Below, one piece after another: positions 1-6,208 of a stretch of DNA of 6,844 nucleotides. The notes below the pieces were generated by a model. That model worked only from the letters and a program-made list of their open reading frames with translations. It was not told the origin of the DNA and searched no databases. Origin of the DNA: CAZTTG01 sp964615935 (GTDB lineage: Bacteria > Planctomycetota > UBA1135 > GCA-002686595); contig CAZTTG010000161.1 of NCBI GenBank assembly GCA_964615935.1, forward strand, positions 1-6,844, given 5' to 3'. The translations under genes and the position numbers were made by a program. Numbering within the stretch: position 1 is the first letter of the stretch; each line of letters opens with the position of its first letter.

Positions 1-17
1 CGCCTGCGGAGCAGGCG
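1..17. other. GC-rich hairpin at the left edge
   Basis: A perfect 7-bp inverted repeat (cgcctgc / gcaggcg) with a 3-nt loop (gga). It may be the end of a terminator or other structure belonging to a gene left of the window, but there is no T-tract after it on either visible side, so an intrinsic terminator is not supported. In DNA this GC-rich, short hairpins also arise by chance. Confidence 0.3.
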
Positions 18-170
18 CGCCGACGAGGATTCTCCGGCACGCCTGGTCGGTCTGACGCGAAGCCTCGCTAGGATTCCCGGACCGGATTTGCGGCGATCCG
101 GATAAAACCCGGCCACGAAAGCGGGCTAGACTCTGCGAGACCGCAAGGTCATGCCGCGAGGATCGCGGAG
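18..170 (+). promoter_or_regulatory. Upstream region of the kinase gene
   Basis: No gene is visible here. The stretch is somewhat less GC-rich than its surroundings around 85-130, with an 8-bp palindrome (atccggat, 96-103) followed by an A-run (104-107), and a TAGACT hexamer at 127-132 that would fit a -10 element. No matching -35 box is found at the normal spacing, so a promoter for the kinase is likely somewhere here by position but cannot be pinned down. Confidence 0.3.
158..161 (+). promoter_or_regulatory. Ribosome binding site of the kinase gene
   Basis: GAGG ends 9 nt before the ATG at 171. It supports that ATG over the one at 151, which is in another frame. Confidence 0.55.
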
Positions 171-1340
171 ATGCCACCCGAAAGCGCTCCCGACCGCCTG
201 GGCGAATCCACCCCCAGCCCCGACGAGCTGCTCGCCGACTTCCTCGCGCTCCGAGCTCGAGGGAGGGGGATCCGTTTCGACGACTGGGTGCGCCAGCACC
301 CCGTCCAGGAGGCGGAGCTCCGCCGTCTGTGGAGCGCCTGGACCGGCTTCGGCATGCGGCCCGCGGAGCCCCTCCCCTCCGACGGACCGCCGGGGGAGGC
401 CGGCGACGGGCAGGTCCGGAAGCCCGGGGCCTTTCCCCCGGTCCCGGCGCGGGAGGTCCCTCCGCCGGCCGCGATCGAGGGCGCCGAGGCCGAGCCGGGG
501 TGCCGCATCGGCGGCTACCGCCTCGAGCGCCTCATCGGCCGCGGGGGCATGGCGGACGTGTGGGAGGCCGAGGAGGTCGAGGGAGGGCGGCGCGTCGCGC
601 TCAAGCTGATCCACGCCGCCCGGATCACCCGCCGCAGCCTCCTCTACTTCGAGCTCGAGGGCCGGACCGCCCGCCGGCTGGACCACCCGGGGATCGTCGC
701 CGTCCTCTCGGTCGGCCAGGAGGGTGACTTCCGCTACATCGTCCAGGAGCTGATCGAGGGCGGCAACACCCTGCGCAGCCGGCTGGAGGAGATCGTCCGG
801 CAGCCGGAGCTGCCCGCGGGTCACTTCAAGCGCGTGGCGCGCTGGTTCGCGGACCTGGCCGATGCCCTGGGCGCCGCCCACGAGCGGGGCGTGATCCACC
901 GGGACATCAAGCCCGGCAACATCATGATCACGGCCGACAGCCGGGCCAAGGTGACCGACTTCGGCCTCGCGCGGATCACCGACGAGCTGAGCATCTCCCA
1001 CCTGGGCGACATCGTGGGCACCTGCTACTACATGAGCCCCGAGCAGGTGGCCGCCCGCGGGCGCGAGATCGACCCGCGCTCGGACGTCTTCGGCCTGGGC
1101 GCCACCCTCTACGAGGCCCTGACCCTGCGGCGCCCCTTCGACGGCCGGCGCTTCCACGAGGTGTGCCGCCGGATCCTGGAGGAGAAGCCCACCGATCCGC
1201 GCTGGGTCCGGCCCGATCTGCCCTACGACCTGTCGGCCATCTGCCTGAAGGCGCTCGAGAAGGCGCAGGACCAGCGCTTCGACTCGATGGCGGACTTCGC
1301 CACCGCCCTGCGCAGGCACCTGGGCATCGGGAGCCGGTGA
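171..1340 (+). CDS. Serine/threonine protein kinase (Hanks/PknB type), soluble
   Basis: A 389-residue protein that should phosphorylate Ser/Thr residues on cytosolic proteins with ATP. Residues about 18-60 form a charged helical segment (DELLADFLALRARG, then DDWVRQHP and EAELRRLW) of the kind that often precedes the kinase domain in planctomycete kinases. Residues 63-110 are a Pro/Gly/Ala-rich linker. The kinase domain covers about 114-385 and looks catalytically complete: Gly-rich loop IGRGGMADV (122-130), ATP lysine K145 in VALK, helix-C glutamate E163, HRDIKPGN (243-250) with catalytic D245, metal-binding DFG (263-265), SPE (289-291) at the end of the activation segment, and D305 in SDVFGLG. 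The HRD arginine suggests control by activation-loop phosphorylation; S274, S276 and T284 are candidate sites. The protein stops straight after the kinase fold, with no membrane segment and no PASTA, WD40 or TPR sensor. It must be controlled through the N-terminus or a partner. The partner and target are unknown. It converges on the transporter gene with 10 bp between stops. Confidence 0.95.
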   Translation: MPPESAPDRLGESTPSPDELLADFLALRARGRGIRFDDWVRQHPVQEAELRRLWSAWTGFGMRPAEPLPSDGPPGEAGDGQVRKPGAFPPVPAREVPPPAAIEGAEAEPGCRIGGYRLERLIGRGGMADVWEAEEVEGGRRVALKLIHAARITRRSLLYFELEGRTARRLDHPGIVAVLSVGQEGDFRYIVQELIEGGNTLRSRLEEIVRQPELPAGHFKRVARWFADLADALGAAHERGVIHRDIKPGNIMITADSRAKVTDFGLARITDELSISHLGDIVGTCYYMSPEQVAARGREIDPRSDVFGLGATLYEALTLRRPFDGRRFHEVCRRILEEKPTDPRWVRPDLPYDLSAICLKALEKAQDQRFDSMADFATALRRHLGIGSR

Positions 1341-1350
1341 GGGGCCGCGC

Positions 1351-3243
1351 TCAGCCCGCCTGCAGGTAGGTTCGGCCGCGGTAGAAGCGGGCCAGGACGG
1401 CGAAGATCACCGCGGCGACGGCCATCAGGACGGCGAAGAGCCAGAAGAACTCGGACAGGGCGTAGGTCTCCTGCAGCGGCGCCAGGAAGGCCACGATCAG
1501 GTTGCCCAGGGTCACGCAGAACAGCCAGAAGCCCATGATCGTGGACTTCATGCGCCGCGGCGCCTGGGTGTAGGCGAACTCCAGGCCGGTGACCGAGACC
1601 AGTACCTCGCCGGTGGTCATGATCAGGTACTGGATCACCTGCCAGAGCACGTGGATCTGACCCTCGCCGGCGGCCTCGATGCGCGCCTGCAGGATCGCCG
1701 CGATCACGAAGGCCGCCGCCGCCATGAACATGCCGAGGGTCATCTTCTGCAGCGGTCGCACCTCGATGCCTCGGCGCCGCAATGGACTCCACACGGCGAC
1801 GTTGAGCAGGGGGATGGTGATCATCACCAGGAGCGGGTTGATGGCGGCGGACTGAGCGTACTCGATCTCGAAAGTGAGCATCTCCCGCCAGATCAGGTCG
1901 AGGACGCCGCAGACCAGGAGGCCCCCGCCGATCACCCCCAGCACTCCCAGGTTGATCTTCCGCTGGATGTGGACGTTCGAGACGTGCAGCATCAACCATG
2001 AAACGCCCCAGGCCGCGCCGAGGACGGTCCCACCCACCAGTCCGTACCACAGCGCCCGGGGAACGGTGAAGGTCAGGTCCATGGCCTTGGCCTGCTCCAA
2101 CCAGGTCGAGGCGTGCTGGTCGAAGAGCGCCCAGAAGAAGCTGACCATGGAGAAGACCACCATGATCTTGAGCACCGCCGGCGGGCCATCGCCGGCCTCC
2201 TCGCCGAAGCGCTCGCGGGCCGGATCGAAGAAGCCCTGCCCCGGCTCGCGCTTCCGCTGGTTGCGGATCGAGTAGACCAGCACCGCCAGGAAGCCGTCGT
2301 CGGGCTGGAGCCTCTGGCGGCGGAGGAACAGCCAGACGCCGAGGCCCATGGCCGCCGTCACGCCCAGGAGCAGCGGCCAGTAGTAGATCAGGATGGGGCC
2401 GATCTGGGCCAGGCCGGTCACGCCCTCCGGAGCCTCGAAGTGCTCCCACATCACCTTGTAGCCGTAGATCAGGGCGAAGATCGGGCTGAAGAGCAGCACC
2501 GTGGCGGAGAAGTCGATGGCCCCCAGCTTCCCGCCGGGCTCGGCGGGCTGCAGGATGAACTTCTTCCGGCCCAGCCAGAAGACGAAGGTGGCGATCGCCA
2601 TCAGGATGCCGGGGACTCCGAAGGCAACCTCGGGGCCGTAGCGGAAGTACAGGATGGGAGTGAGGATCGTGGAGAAGAAGGAGCCGAAGTTGATGATGAA
2701 GTAGAAGATCTGGAAGATCCGGGTCACCAGGTGGCTGTTGCTCTTGGTGAACTGGTCTCCCACGTTGGCCGACACGCAGGGCTTGATCCCGCCCGAGCCG
2801 ATGGCGATCAGGGTGAGGCCCACGTACATGCCCAGCTCGGCGCCCCCGTACTGGCCCATGGATCCCAGCCTTCCGGCCAGGGCCAGCACGCCGTGTCCCG
2901 CGCAGTAGATCAGCGAGACGAAGAAGATGACGTTGTACTTGCCCAGCAGGCGGTCCGAGAGCACGGCACCGATCAGCGGGAACAGGTACACCCCGGCGAA
3001 GAAGAGGTGCGTCACCGCGGTGCTCTGAGCCCGAGCCGCCGCCATCTCGGCCTCGGGCACGATGCCCTCCTCCCTGAAGTGCACGAAGAGCGCCACCAGG
3101 TACATGTACAGGACGGCGCGCATCCCGTAGTAGCTGAAGCGCTCGGCGCCCTCGTTGCCGACGATGAAGGGGATGCCCGAGGGGTAGCGATCGTCGCGCG
3201 CGGGCGGGGATTCGGCGTCGGGGCGAGGGGGCTCTGCGCTCAT
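1351..3243 (-). CDS. POT/PTR2 family proton-coupled oligopeptide transporter
   Basis: A 630-residue inner-membrane MFS protein, expected to import di- or tripeptides with protons. The hallmark ExxERF motif is present (E31, E34-R35-F36) followed by SYYG, along with the PTR2 signatures: GVYLFPLIGAVLSDRLLGKY (84-103), IGSGGIKPCVSANVGDQF (148-165) and FYFIINFGSFF (180-190). The helix-7 motif FFWALFDQHASTW (369-381) and the later GEVLVSVTGLEFAYTQAP (545-562) are also there. I estimate 12-14 hydrophobic helices. It is longer than the roughly 450-520 residues common in bacterial POTs, because of extra sequence at about 230-300 and a hydrophilic loop at 325-357. In these stretches and in motif wording it resembles the longer POT group that includes animal PepT1. 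I chose the ATG at 3243 because GGAG lies 9 nt upstream. The open frame continues to a TTG at 3300, adding 19 Pro-rich residues with no clear function. It is the last gene of a probable three-gene cluster, 91 bp after the sulfatase. Substrates other than peptides (nitrate, for example) are known in the family, but only from plants. Confidence 0.95.
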   Translation of the reverse strand: MSAEPPRPDAESPPARDDRYPSGIPFIVGNEGAERFSYYGMRAVLYMYLVALFVHFREEGIVPEAEMAAARAQSTAVTHLFFAGVYLFPLIGAVLSDRLLGKYNVIFFVSLIYCAGHGVLALAGRLGSMGQYGGAELGMYVGLTLIAIGSGGIKPCVSANVGDQFTKSNSHLVTRIFQIFYFIINFGSFFSTILTPILYFRYGPEVAFGVPGILMAIATFVFWLGRKKFILQPAEPGGKLGAIDFSATVLLFSPIFALIYGYKVMWEHFEAPEGVTGLAQIGPILIYYWPLLLGVTAAMGLGVWLFLRRQRLQPDDGFLAVLVYSIRNQRKREPGQGFFDPARERFGEEAGDGPPAVLKIMVVFSMVSFFWALFDQHASTWLEQAKAMDLTFTVPRALWYGLVGGTVLGAAWGVSWLMLHVSNVHIQRKINLGVLGVIGGGLLVCGVLDLIWREMLTFEIEYAQSAAINPLLVMITIPLLNVAVWSPLRRRGIEVRPLQKMTLGMFMAAAAFVIAAILQARIEAAGEGQIHVLWQVIQYLIMTTGEVLVSVTGLEFAYTQAPRRMKSTIMGFWLFCVTLGNLIVAFLAPLQETYALSEFFWLFAVLMAVAAVIFAVLARFYRGRTYLQAG

Positions 3244-3252
3244 GCTGTGCGG

Positions 3253-3256
3253 CTCC
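3253..3256 (-). promoter_or_regulatory. Ribosome binding site that fixes the transporter start
   Basis: Read on the minus strand, GGAG stands 9 nt before the ATG at 3243. The alternative in-frame TTG at 3300 would add a Pro-rich leader not expected in this family. Confidence 0.55.
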
Positions 3257-3281
3257 GGGCAGGGGCTCGGGGGCGGGGTGC

Positions 3282-3317
3282 GAGCCGGCCTTGCTACCAA
3301 CTCCCGCCGGCCGGCTC
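3282..3317 (-). repeat. Inverted repeat in the sulfatase-transporter gap
   Basis: Perfect 9-bp arms, gagccggcc (3282-3290) and ggccggctc (3309-3317), enclose an 18-nt loop. In minus-strand mRNA it forms a stable stem 17 nt after the sulfatase stop and 38 nt before the transporter start. No U-run follows, so it is not a standard intrinsic terminator. It could end or weaken transcription, protect the upstream mRNA from 3' decay, or be chance in GC-rich DNA. Confidence 0.45.
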
Positions 3318-3334
3318 AACGCCCGAGGCGGTCG

Positions 3335-4873
3335 CTACTTCGACCAGGGGAGCTGGGACCAGTGCGCGGGGCCCTCGTTCTCGCGCTCCGGGCCCGGCGT
3401 GGAGCGGCCCCGCTCGACGATCTCCCGCAGCCGCGAGCGGAGTTCCTCGGCGAGCTCGGGGTGCTCATCGATGATGTTCTTCAGCTCCCCCGGGTCAGCC
3501 TGCATGTCGTGGAGCTGCCACTCGGGGAGGCCCAGATCACGAGCCTTCTGTCCTTTGGGCTCCGACCAGCCGCCCGAGCCCGGGCAGAAGGCCAGCTTCC
3601 AGCGGCCCGATCGGATCGCGAAGCGGCCGCTGGAGCTGTGGTGGACGATCGCGCGCTCGCCCCGCCAGGGCGGCGCCTCTCCGCGGAGCAGGGGGAGCAG
3701 GCTGGAGCTGTCCTCGGCCGCGTCCTCGGGCAGCTCGCTGCCCACCGAATCGGCGAGAGTGGCCATGACGTCGGTCAGGCAGATCGGCTCCTCGCAGGCG
3801 CTGCCCGGCTCGACCTCGCCCGGCCACCGCGCGATGAAGGGCACCCGGTGGCCGCCCTCCCACACGTCGGCCTTGTGCCCCCGCCAGTGCGCCCGCAGGT
3901 CGACGCCGCTCTCGGCCAGCTCGTCGAAGCGGCACTTGGGGGAGGTGCCGTTGTCGGCGGTGAAGATCACCAGGGTGTCCTCGGTGAGCCCGTGCTCGTC
4001 CAGGGCCGCGAGCACGCGGCCCACCGCCCAGTCGGTCTCGATGAGGAAGTCGGCGTAGCGGCTGACCCCGCTCTGGCCCAGGAAGCGCTCCGAGGGGCTG
4101 ATCGGGGTGTGGGGCGAGGTCATGGAGAAGAACAGGAAGAAGGGCTCCTCGCTCCGGGCGCGCTCGCCGATCCAGGCGGCGCAGCGCTCGGCCAGGGTCG
4201 GGAGCACCGCCTCGAGGCTCCAGCCGGGCACCGCCGGCCCGGCCGACACGCCGTTGGCCGGGTCGGCCTTCATGGTCCCGCTGGGGACCCCCTGGGCGCT
4301 GCGGTCCTCGATCCACACGTACGGCGGCCAGTTGGGCACGTCGTCGCCGAAGTAGCGCTCGAAGCCGTGGGCCAGGGGTCCGCCGCGGATCGGGCGCGCC
4401 CAGTCGATGGCCGCGGGGTCGGTCGTGGGCCGGCCCTCGGCGTCGGGCCACAGCCACCCCAGGTGCCACTTGCCGATGCAGGCCGTGCGGCGGCCCGACG
4501 CGCGCATCAGCTCGGCCAGGGTCAGGCGCTCGTCGGCGATCAGGGGCGGCTGCCACTTGCCGACGATCCCCGCCTTGAGGCGCGTGCGCCAGGCGTATCG
4601 GCCGGTCAGGAGGCCGTAGCGCGTGGGCGAGCACACCGCCGAGCCCGAGTGGGCGTCGGCGAAGGACATCCCCTCGGCCGCCAGGCGGTCGAGGTGGGGC
4701 GTCGGCAGGCCGCTCTTCGCGTGGTAGGCGGCCACCGAGGCCTGGCCCATGTCGTCGGCCAGGATCAGCACGACGTTGGGGCCCCTCGGGGGCTCGCCGG
4801 CCGGCTCCTGGGTCGGGGCGGGCCCGGCCAGGACCGCCAGGCAGGCGAGCGCGAGACTCCACTGGAAACTCAT
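3335..4873 (-). CDS. Secreted S1-type sulfatase (arylsulfatase A-like, formylglycine type)
   Basis: A 512-residue sulfatase expected to hydrolyse sulfate esters outside the cytoplasm. An N-terminal hydrophobic stretch (residues 6-18, ending near GPAPTQ) looks like a signal peptide, although its n-region has no basic residue. The S1 core follows: NVVLILADDMG (33-43) with calcium ligands D40 and D41, and the CSPTR motif (81-85), whose C81 would be converted to formylglycine. Next come GKWHLG (134-139) with K135 and H137, SPHTP (253-257) with H255, TADNGT (305-310) with D307 and N308, and GHKADVWEGGHRVPF (332-346) with K334. The C-terminal subdomain has RSGRWKL (421-427) and the usual ending LHDMQADPGELKNI (454-467). 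All expected catalytic residues are present and the length is normal. Activity needs a formylglycine-generating enzyme (FGE or anSME) encoded elsewhere. The overall layout is closest to the ARSA/GALNS-like group, but I cannot assign a substrate such as a sulfated glycan. The start is the first one available in the frame and lies 4 bp past the DUF1080 stop, which points to coupled translation. Confidence 0.95.
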   Translation of the reverse strand: MSFQWSLALACLAVLAGPAPTQEPAGEPPRGPNVVLILADDMGQASVAAYHAKSGLPTPHLDRLAAEGMSFADAHSGSAVCSPTRYGLLTGRYAWRTRLKAGIVGKWQPPLIADERLTLAELMRASGRRTACIGKWHLGWLWPDAEGRPTTDPAAIDWARPIRGGPLAHGFERYFGDDVPNWPPYVWIEDRSAQGVPSGTMKADPANGVSAGPAVPGWSLEAVLPTLAERCAAWIGERARSEEPFFLFFSMTSPHTPISPSERFLGQSGVSRYADFLIETDWAVGRVLAALDEHGLTEDTLVIFTADNGTSPKCRFDELAESGVDLRAHWRGHKADVWEGGHRVPFIARWPGEVEPGSACEEPICLTDVMATLADSVGSELPEDAAEDSSSLLPLLRGEAPPWRGERAIVHHSSSGRFAIRSGRWKLAFCPGSGGWSEPKGQKARDLGLPEWQLHDMQADPGELKNIIDEHPELAEELRSRLREIVERGRSTPGPERENEGPAHWSQLPWSK

Positions 4874-4877
4874 TCGG

Positions 4878-5957
4878 CTACCCCTCCAGCACCCAGACGT
4901 TGCGGAAGTGCAGTTCGTGGCCGTGGTCCTGCAGGAAGTGCGGCCTGAGCCCGGGCAGCGGGACCGGGCCCTCCCGCCCGAAGGGGGCGGCGGTCGTCAG
5001 GTGGTCGATCTCGAGGTCCCGGTAGATCTCGACCCCGTTGTGGAGCACGGAGAGCTTCGCGTGGGCGATCACCTCACCGCTCTCGTCGAAGCGCGCGGCG
5101 GTGAAGTCGATGTCGTAGGTCTGCCAGCTCAGGGGCGGGAAGCACATGTTGACCCGCGGATCGAGCCCGCTCGAGTAGACGCCCCCGCACTGGTTCTCAC
5201 GACCCTCCAGCCCGAAGGAGTCGAGGATCTGCACCTCGTAGCGGCCCTGCACGTAGCAGCCGCTGTTGGCCCGGCCCTGGCCGCGGCCCTCGGGCTCGAA
5301 GGGCAGGCGAAACTCGAGGTGCAGGCGGCCGTCGCCGAACTCGGCCCGGGTGAACAGGCCGCCGCTGCCTCGGGTCTGGCGCAGGACGCCGTCGTCGGTC
5401 ATCGGCGCCGGCTCGCCGCGGCCGGTGACGAAGTGCTCGGCGCTGGAGCCGTCGAAGAGGACCGTCGCCCCGGGAGGCGGCGCCAGGCCCAGGGTGGGGC
5501 TCTTGCGCACGACCCGGACCAGGTGTCCGAGCTCGGCTCCCTCCGGGCCGTGGACCGTCATCCGCCCCGCGCGGATCGAGAGGCGCAGCTCCTCCTCGGC
5601 GCCGTCCGCGGACTCCAGGACCGCGCCCCCCTCGCGCGCCTGGCCGGCGAGCTCCAGCTTCGCCTTCCGATCCCAGCCCGCGCCCGGGAGCCCGCCGCGG
5701 AGACCGCGGGCCTCGAAGGAGCCCTTCCCGAGGGCGATGACCTGGACGCCGAACATCTCGGGGTCCCCGTCCCGCAGGAGGCTCCCGACGTACTCGCCCT
5801 GGATCGGGAAGTCGGGCCCGGCCCGGGCCGCGTCCTGGGTGCGGATGACCGGGACCTCCTCCTGGGGGCCGGCCCGGACCGCGAGGTCCCCGGGCAGGGC
5901 CGGCCCGAGGAGGGCCAGGAGGGGGGTCAGGGCTCGGGGGGTGGGGCGCGGGATCAT
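4878..5957 (-). CDS. Secreted DUF1080 (3-keto-disaccharide hydrolase-like) protein
   Basis: A 359-residue exported protein. A basic n-region (R4, R8) and a hydrophobic run (10-22) make a signal peptide. Residues about 50-155 form a separate N-terminal module (GEYVGSL, FGVQVIALGKGSFEA, GGLPGAGWD at 89-96), which I recall ahead of some planctomycete DUF1080 domains but for which I know no function. The DUF1080 domain (PF06439, a concanavalin-like jelly roll) spans about 164-357. Its marks are LFDG (167-170), GGLFT (199-203), ANSGCYVQGRYEVQILDSFG (230-249), the CGGVY and WQTYDIDF blocks (257-285), a VLHNGVEIYRD strand (304-314) and FRNVWV (351-356). Characterised members cleave 3-keto-glycosides, but many family members are uncharacterised and may only bind sugars. 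The enzyme role is therefore family-based inference. The ATG at 5957 is chosen because GGAG lies 8 nt upstream and it starts a clean signal peptide. The frame is open back to 6113, but the extra 52 residues are Arg/Pro-rich and would bury the signal. It is the first gene of the probable cluster. Confidence 0.9.
   Translation of the reverse strand: MIPRPTPRALTPLLALLGPALPGDLAVRAGPQEEVPVIRTQDAARAGPDFPIQGEYVGSLLRDGDPEMFGVQVIALGKGSFEARGLRGGLPGAGWDRKAKLELAGQAREGGAVLESADGAEEELRLSIRAGRMTVHGPEGAELGHLVRVVRKSPTLGLAPPPGATVLFDGSSAEHFVTGRGEPAPMTDDGVLRQTRGSGGLFTRAEFGDGRLHLEFRLPFEPEGRGQGRANSGCYVQGRYEVQILDSFGLEGRENQCGGVYSSGLDPRVNMCFPPLSWQTYDIDFTAARFDESGEVIAHAKLSVLHNGVEIYRDLEIDHLTTAAPFGREGPVPLPGLRPHFLQDHGHELHFRNVWVLEG
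4883..4887 (-). promoter_or_regulatory. Sulfatase ribosome binding site inside the DUF1080 gene end
   Basis: On the minus strand, GGAGG sits 9 nt before the sulfatase ATG at 4873 and lies in the last codons of the DUF1080 gene, whose stop is at 4880-4878. This arrangement supports co-transcription and translational coupling of the two genes. Confidence 0.65.
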
Positions 5958-5965
5958 GGGGAGCA

Positions 5966-5969
5966 CTCC
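5966..5969 (-). promoter_or_regulatory. Ribosome binding site that fixes the DUF1080 start
   Basis: On the minus strand, GGAG ends 8 nt before the ATG at 5957. It supports this start over the longer open frame reaching 6113. Confidence 0.6.
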
Positions 5970-6089
5970 GGATCGATTCGTGGCGCCAGGACCGGGGGGC
6001 CGTGCGGCCTCCGGGGGCGAGGAGGAGCGGGGAAGAGGATACCGCTTCGGGCCCCTGCGCGGCGCGCTTTGGCATTCGGCTGTTTCTCG

Positions 6090-6107
6090 TCCCGTTCCGG
6101 AAGGGGA
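6090..6107. promoter_or_regulatory. 18-bp imperfect palindrome, possible operator
   Basis: The sequence tcccgttccggaagggga is self-complementary at 8 of 9 base pairs, with a central perfect ttccggaa (6095-6102) and one g-g mismatch on each flank. It lies mid-way in the divergent intergenic region, where a dimeric regulator could control both directions. No regulator gene is visible nearby and the assignment rests on symmetry and position only. Confidence 0.35.
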
Positions 6108-6127
6108 GCGCATTCAGGGAATCGAGA

Positions 6128-6148
6128 GGGAGACGAAGGCCGTCTCCC
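6128..6148 (+). other. Hairpin in the probable leader of the propeller gene
   Basis: Perfect 8-bp arms gggagacg / cgtctccc with a 5-nt loop (aaggc), about 60 nt before the ATG. No T-run follows. It may be a leader RNA structure or a dyad bound by a regulator. Confidence 0.4.
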
Positions 6149-6170
6149 GACCCGGAACAACCAAATACCC

Positions 6171-6185
6171 GCGGGCGTCGCCCGC
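6171..6185 (+). other. Short hairpin just upstream of the propeller gene RBS
   Basis: Six-bp arms gcgggc / gcccgc with a 3-nt loop (gtc) end 9 nt before the GGAGGA. If the leader is transcribed, this structure would flank the ribosome landing site. Chance is possible at this GC content. Confidence 0.3.
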
Positions 6186-6194
6186 CCCCAAACT

Positions 6195-6200
6195 GGAGGA
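6195..6200 (+). promoter_or_regulatory. Strong ribosome binding site of the propeller gene
   Basis: GGAGGA ends 8 nt before the ATG at 6209, the best Shine-Dalgarno match in the window. It supports both the start and the reality of this truncated gene. Confidence 0.75.
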
Positions 6201-6208
6201 CTCAGGTC

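Larger units (their letters stand above)
5958..6208. promoter_or_regulatory. Divergent intergenic region
   Basis: These 251 bp lie between the minus-strand cluster and the plus-strand propeller gene, so they should hold both promoters. From about 6065 to 6170 the base composition is clearly more AT-rich than the genes. On the minus strand a TATCCT hexamer (6041-6036) could be a -10 box for the DUF1080 gene, but no good -35 is seen. On the plus strand TTGGCA (6069-6074) resembles a -35 without a matching -10. Neither promoter is firm; sigma-factor preferences in this lineage may differ from the E. coli consensus. Confidence 0.5.

Noticed and set aside
126..1319. A 397-residue minus-strand open frame opposite the kinase
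   Set aside because: It is the complement of a gene with complete kinase motifs, is rich in Ala, Gly, Pro and Arg and has no recognisable fold.
1359..1366. Palindrome cctgcagg at the end of the transporter gene as a possible terminator
   Set aside because: It is only 8 bp without a loop or T-run and lies in coding sequence.
3244..3300. N-terminal extension of the transporter from a TTG codon
   Set aside because: The added 19 residues are Pro-rich with no family counterpart, and the ATG at 3243 has its own RBS.
1223..3319. A 698-residue open frame on the minus strand, longer than the transporter it overlaps
   Set aside because: It is the neighbouring frame of the transporter gene. Its translation is low-complexity (Arg, Pro, Gly, Ala) with no motif, whereas the other frame gives a full POT protein. 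Long empty frames are expected at this GC content.
4871..4873. Lipoprotein signal in the sulfatase (cysteine at residue 11)
   Set aside because: The residues before C11 (A-L-A) do not fit the lipobox, and the n-region would be too short and uncharged.
3242..4948. A 568-residue plus-strand open frame opposite the sulfatase
   Set aside because: Its composition is that of an antisense shadow, and the minus strand carries every expected sulfatase motif.
5995..6012. GC hairpin upstream of the DUF1080 gene
   Set aside because: The stem needs a G-T pair, which becomes a mismatch in the minus-strand RNA. At this GC content it is likely chance.
5958..6113. N-terminal extension of the DUF1080 protein by 52 residues
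   Set aside because: The extension is Arg/Pro/Ser-rich and would place the signal peptide inside the protein. The ATG at 5957 has a well-spaced GGAG.
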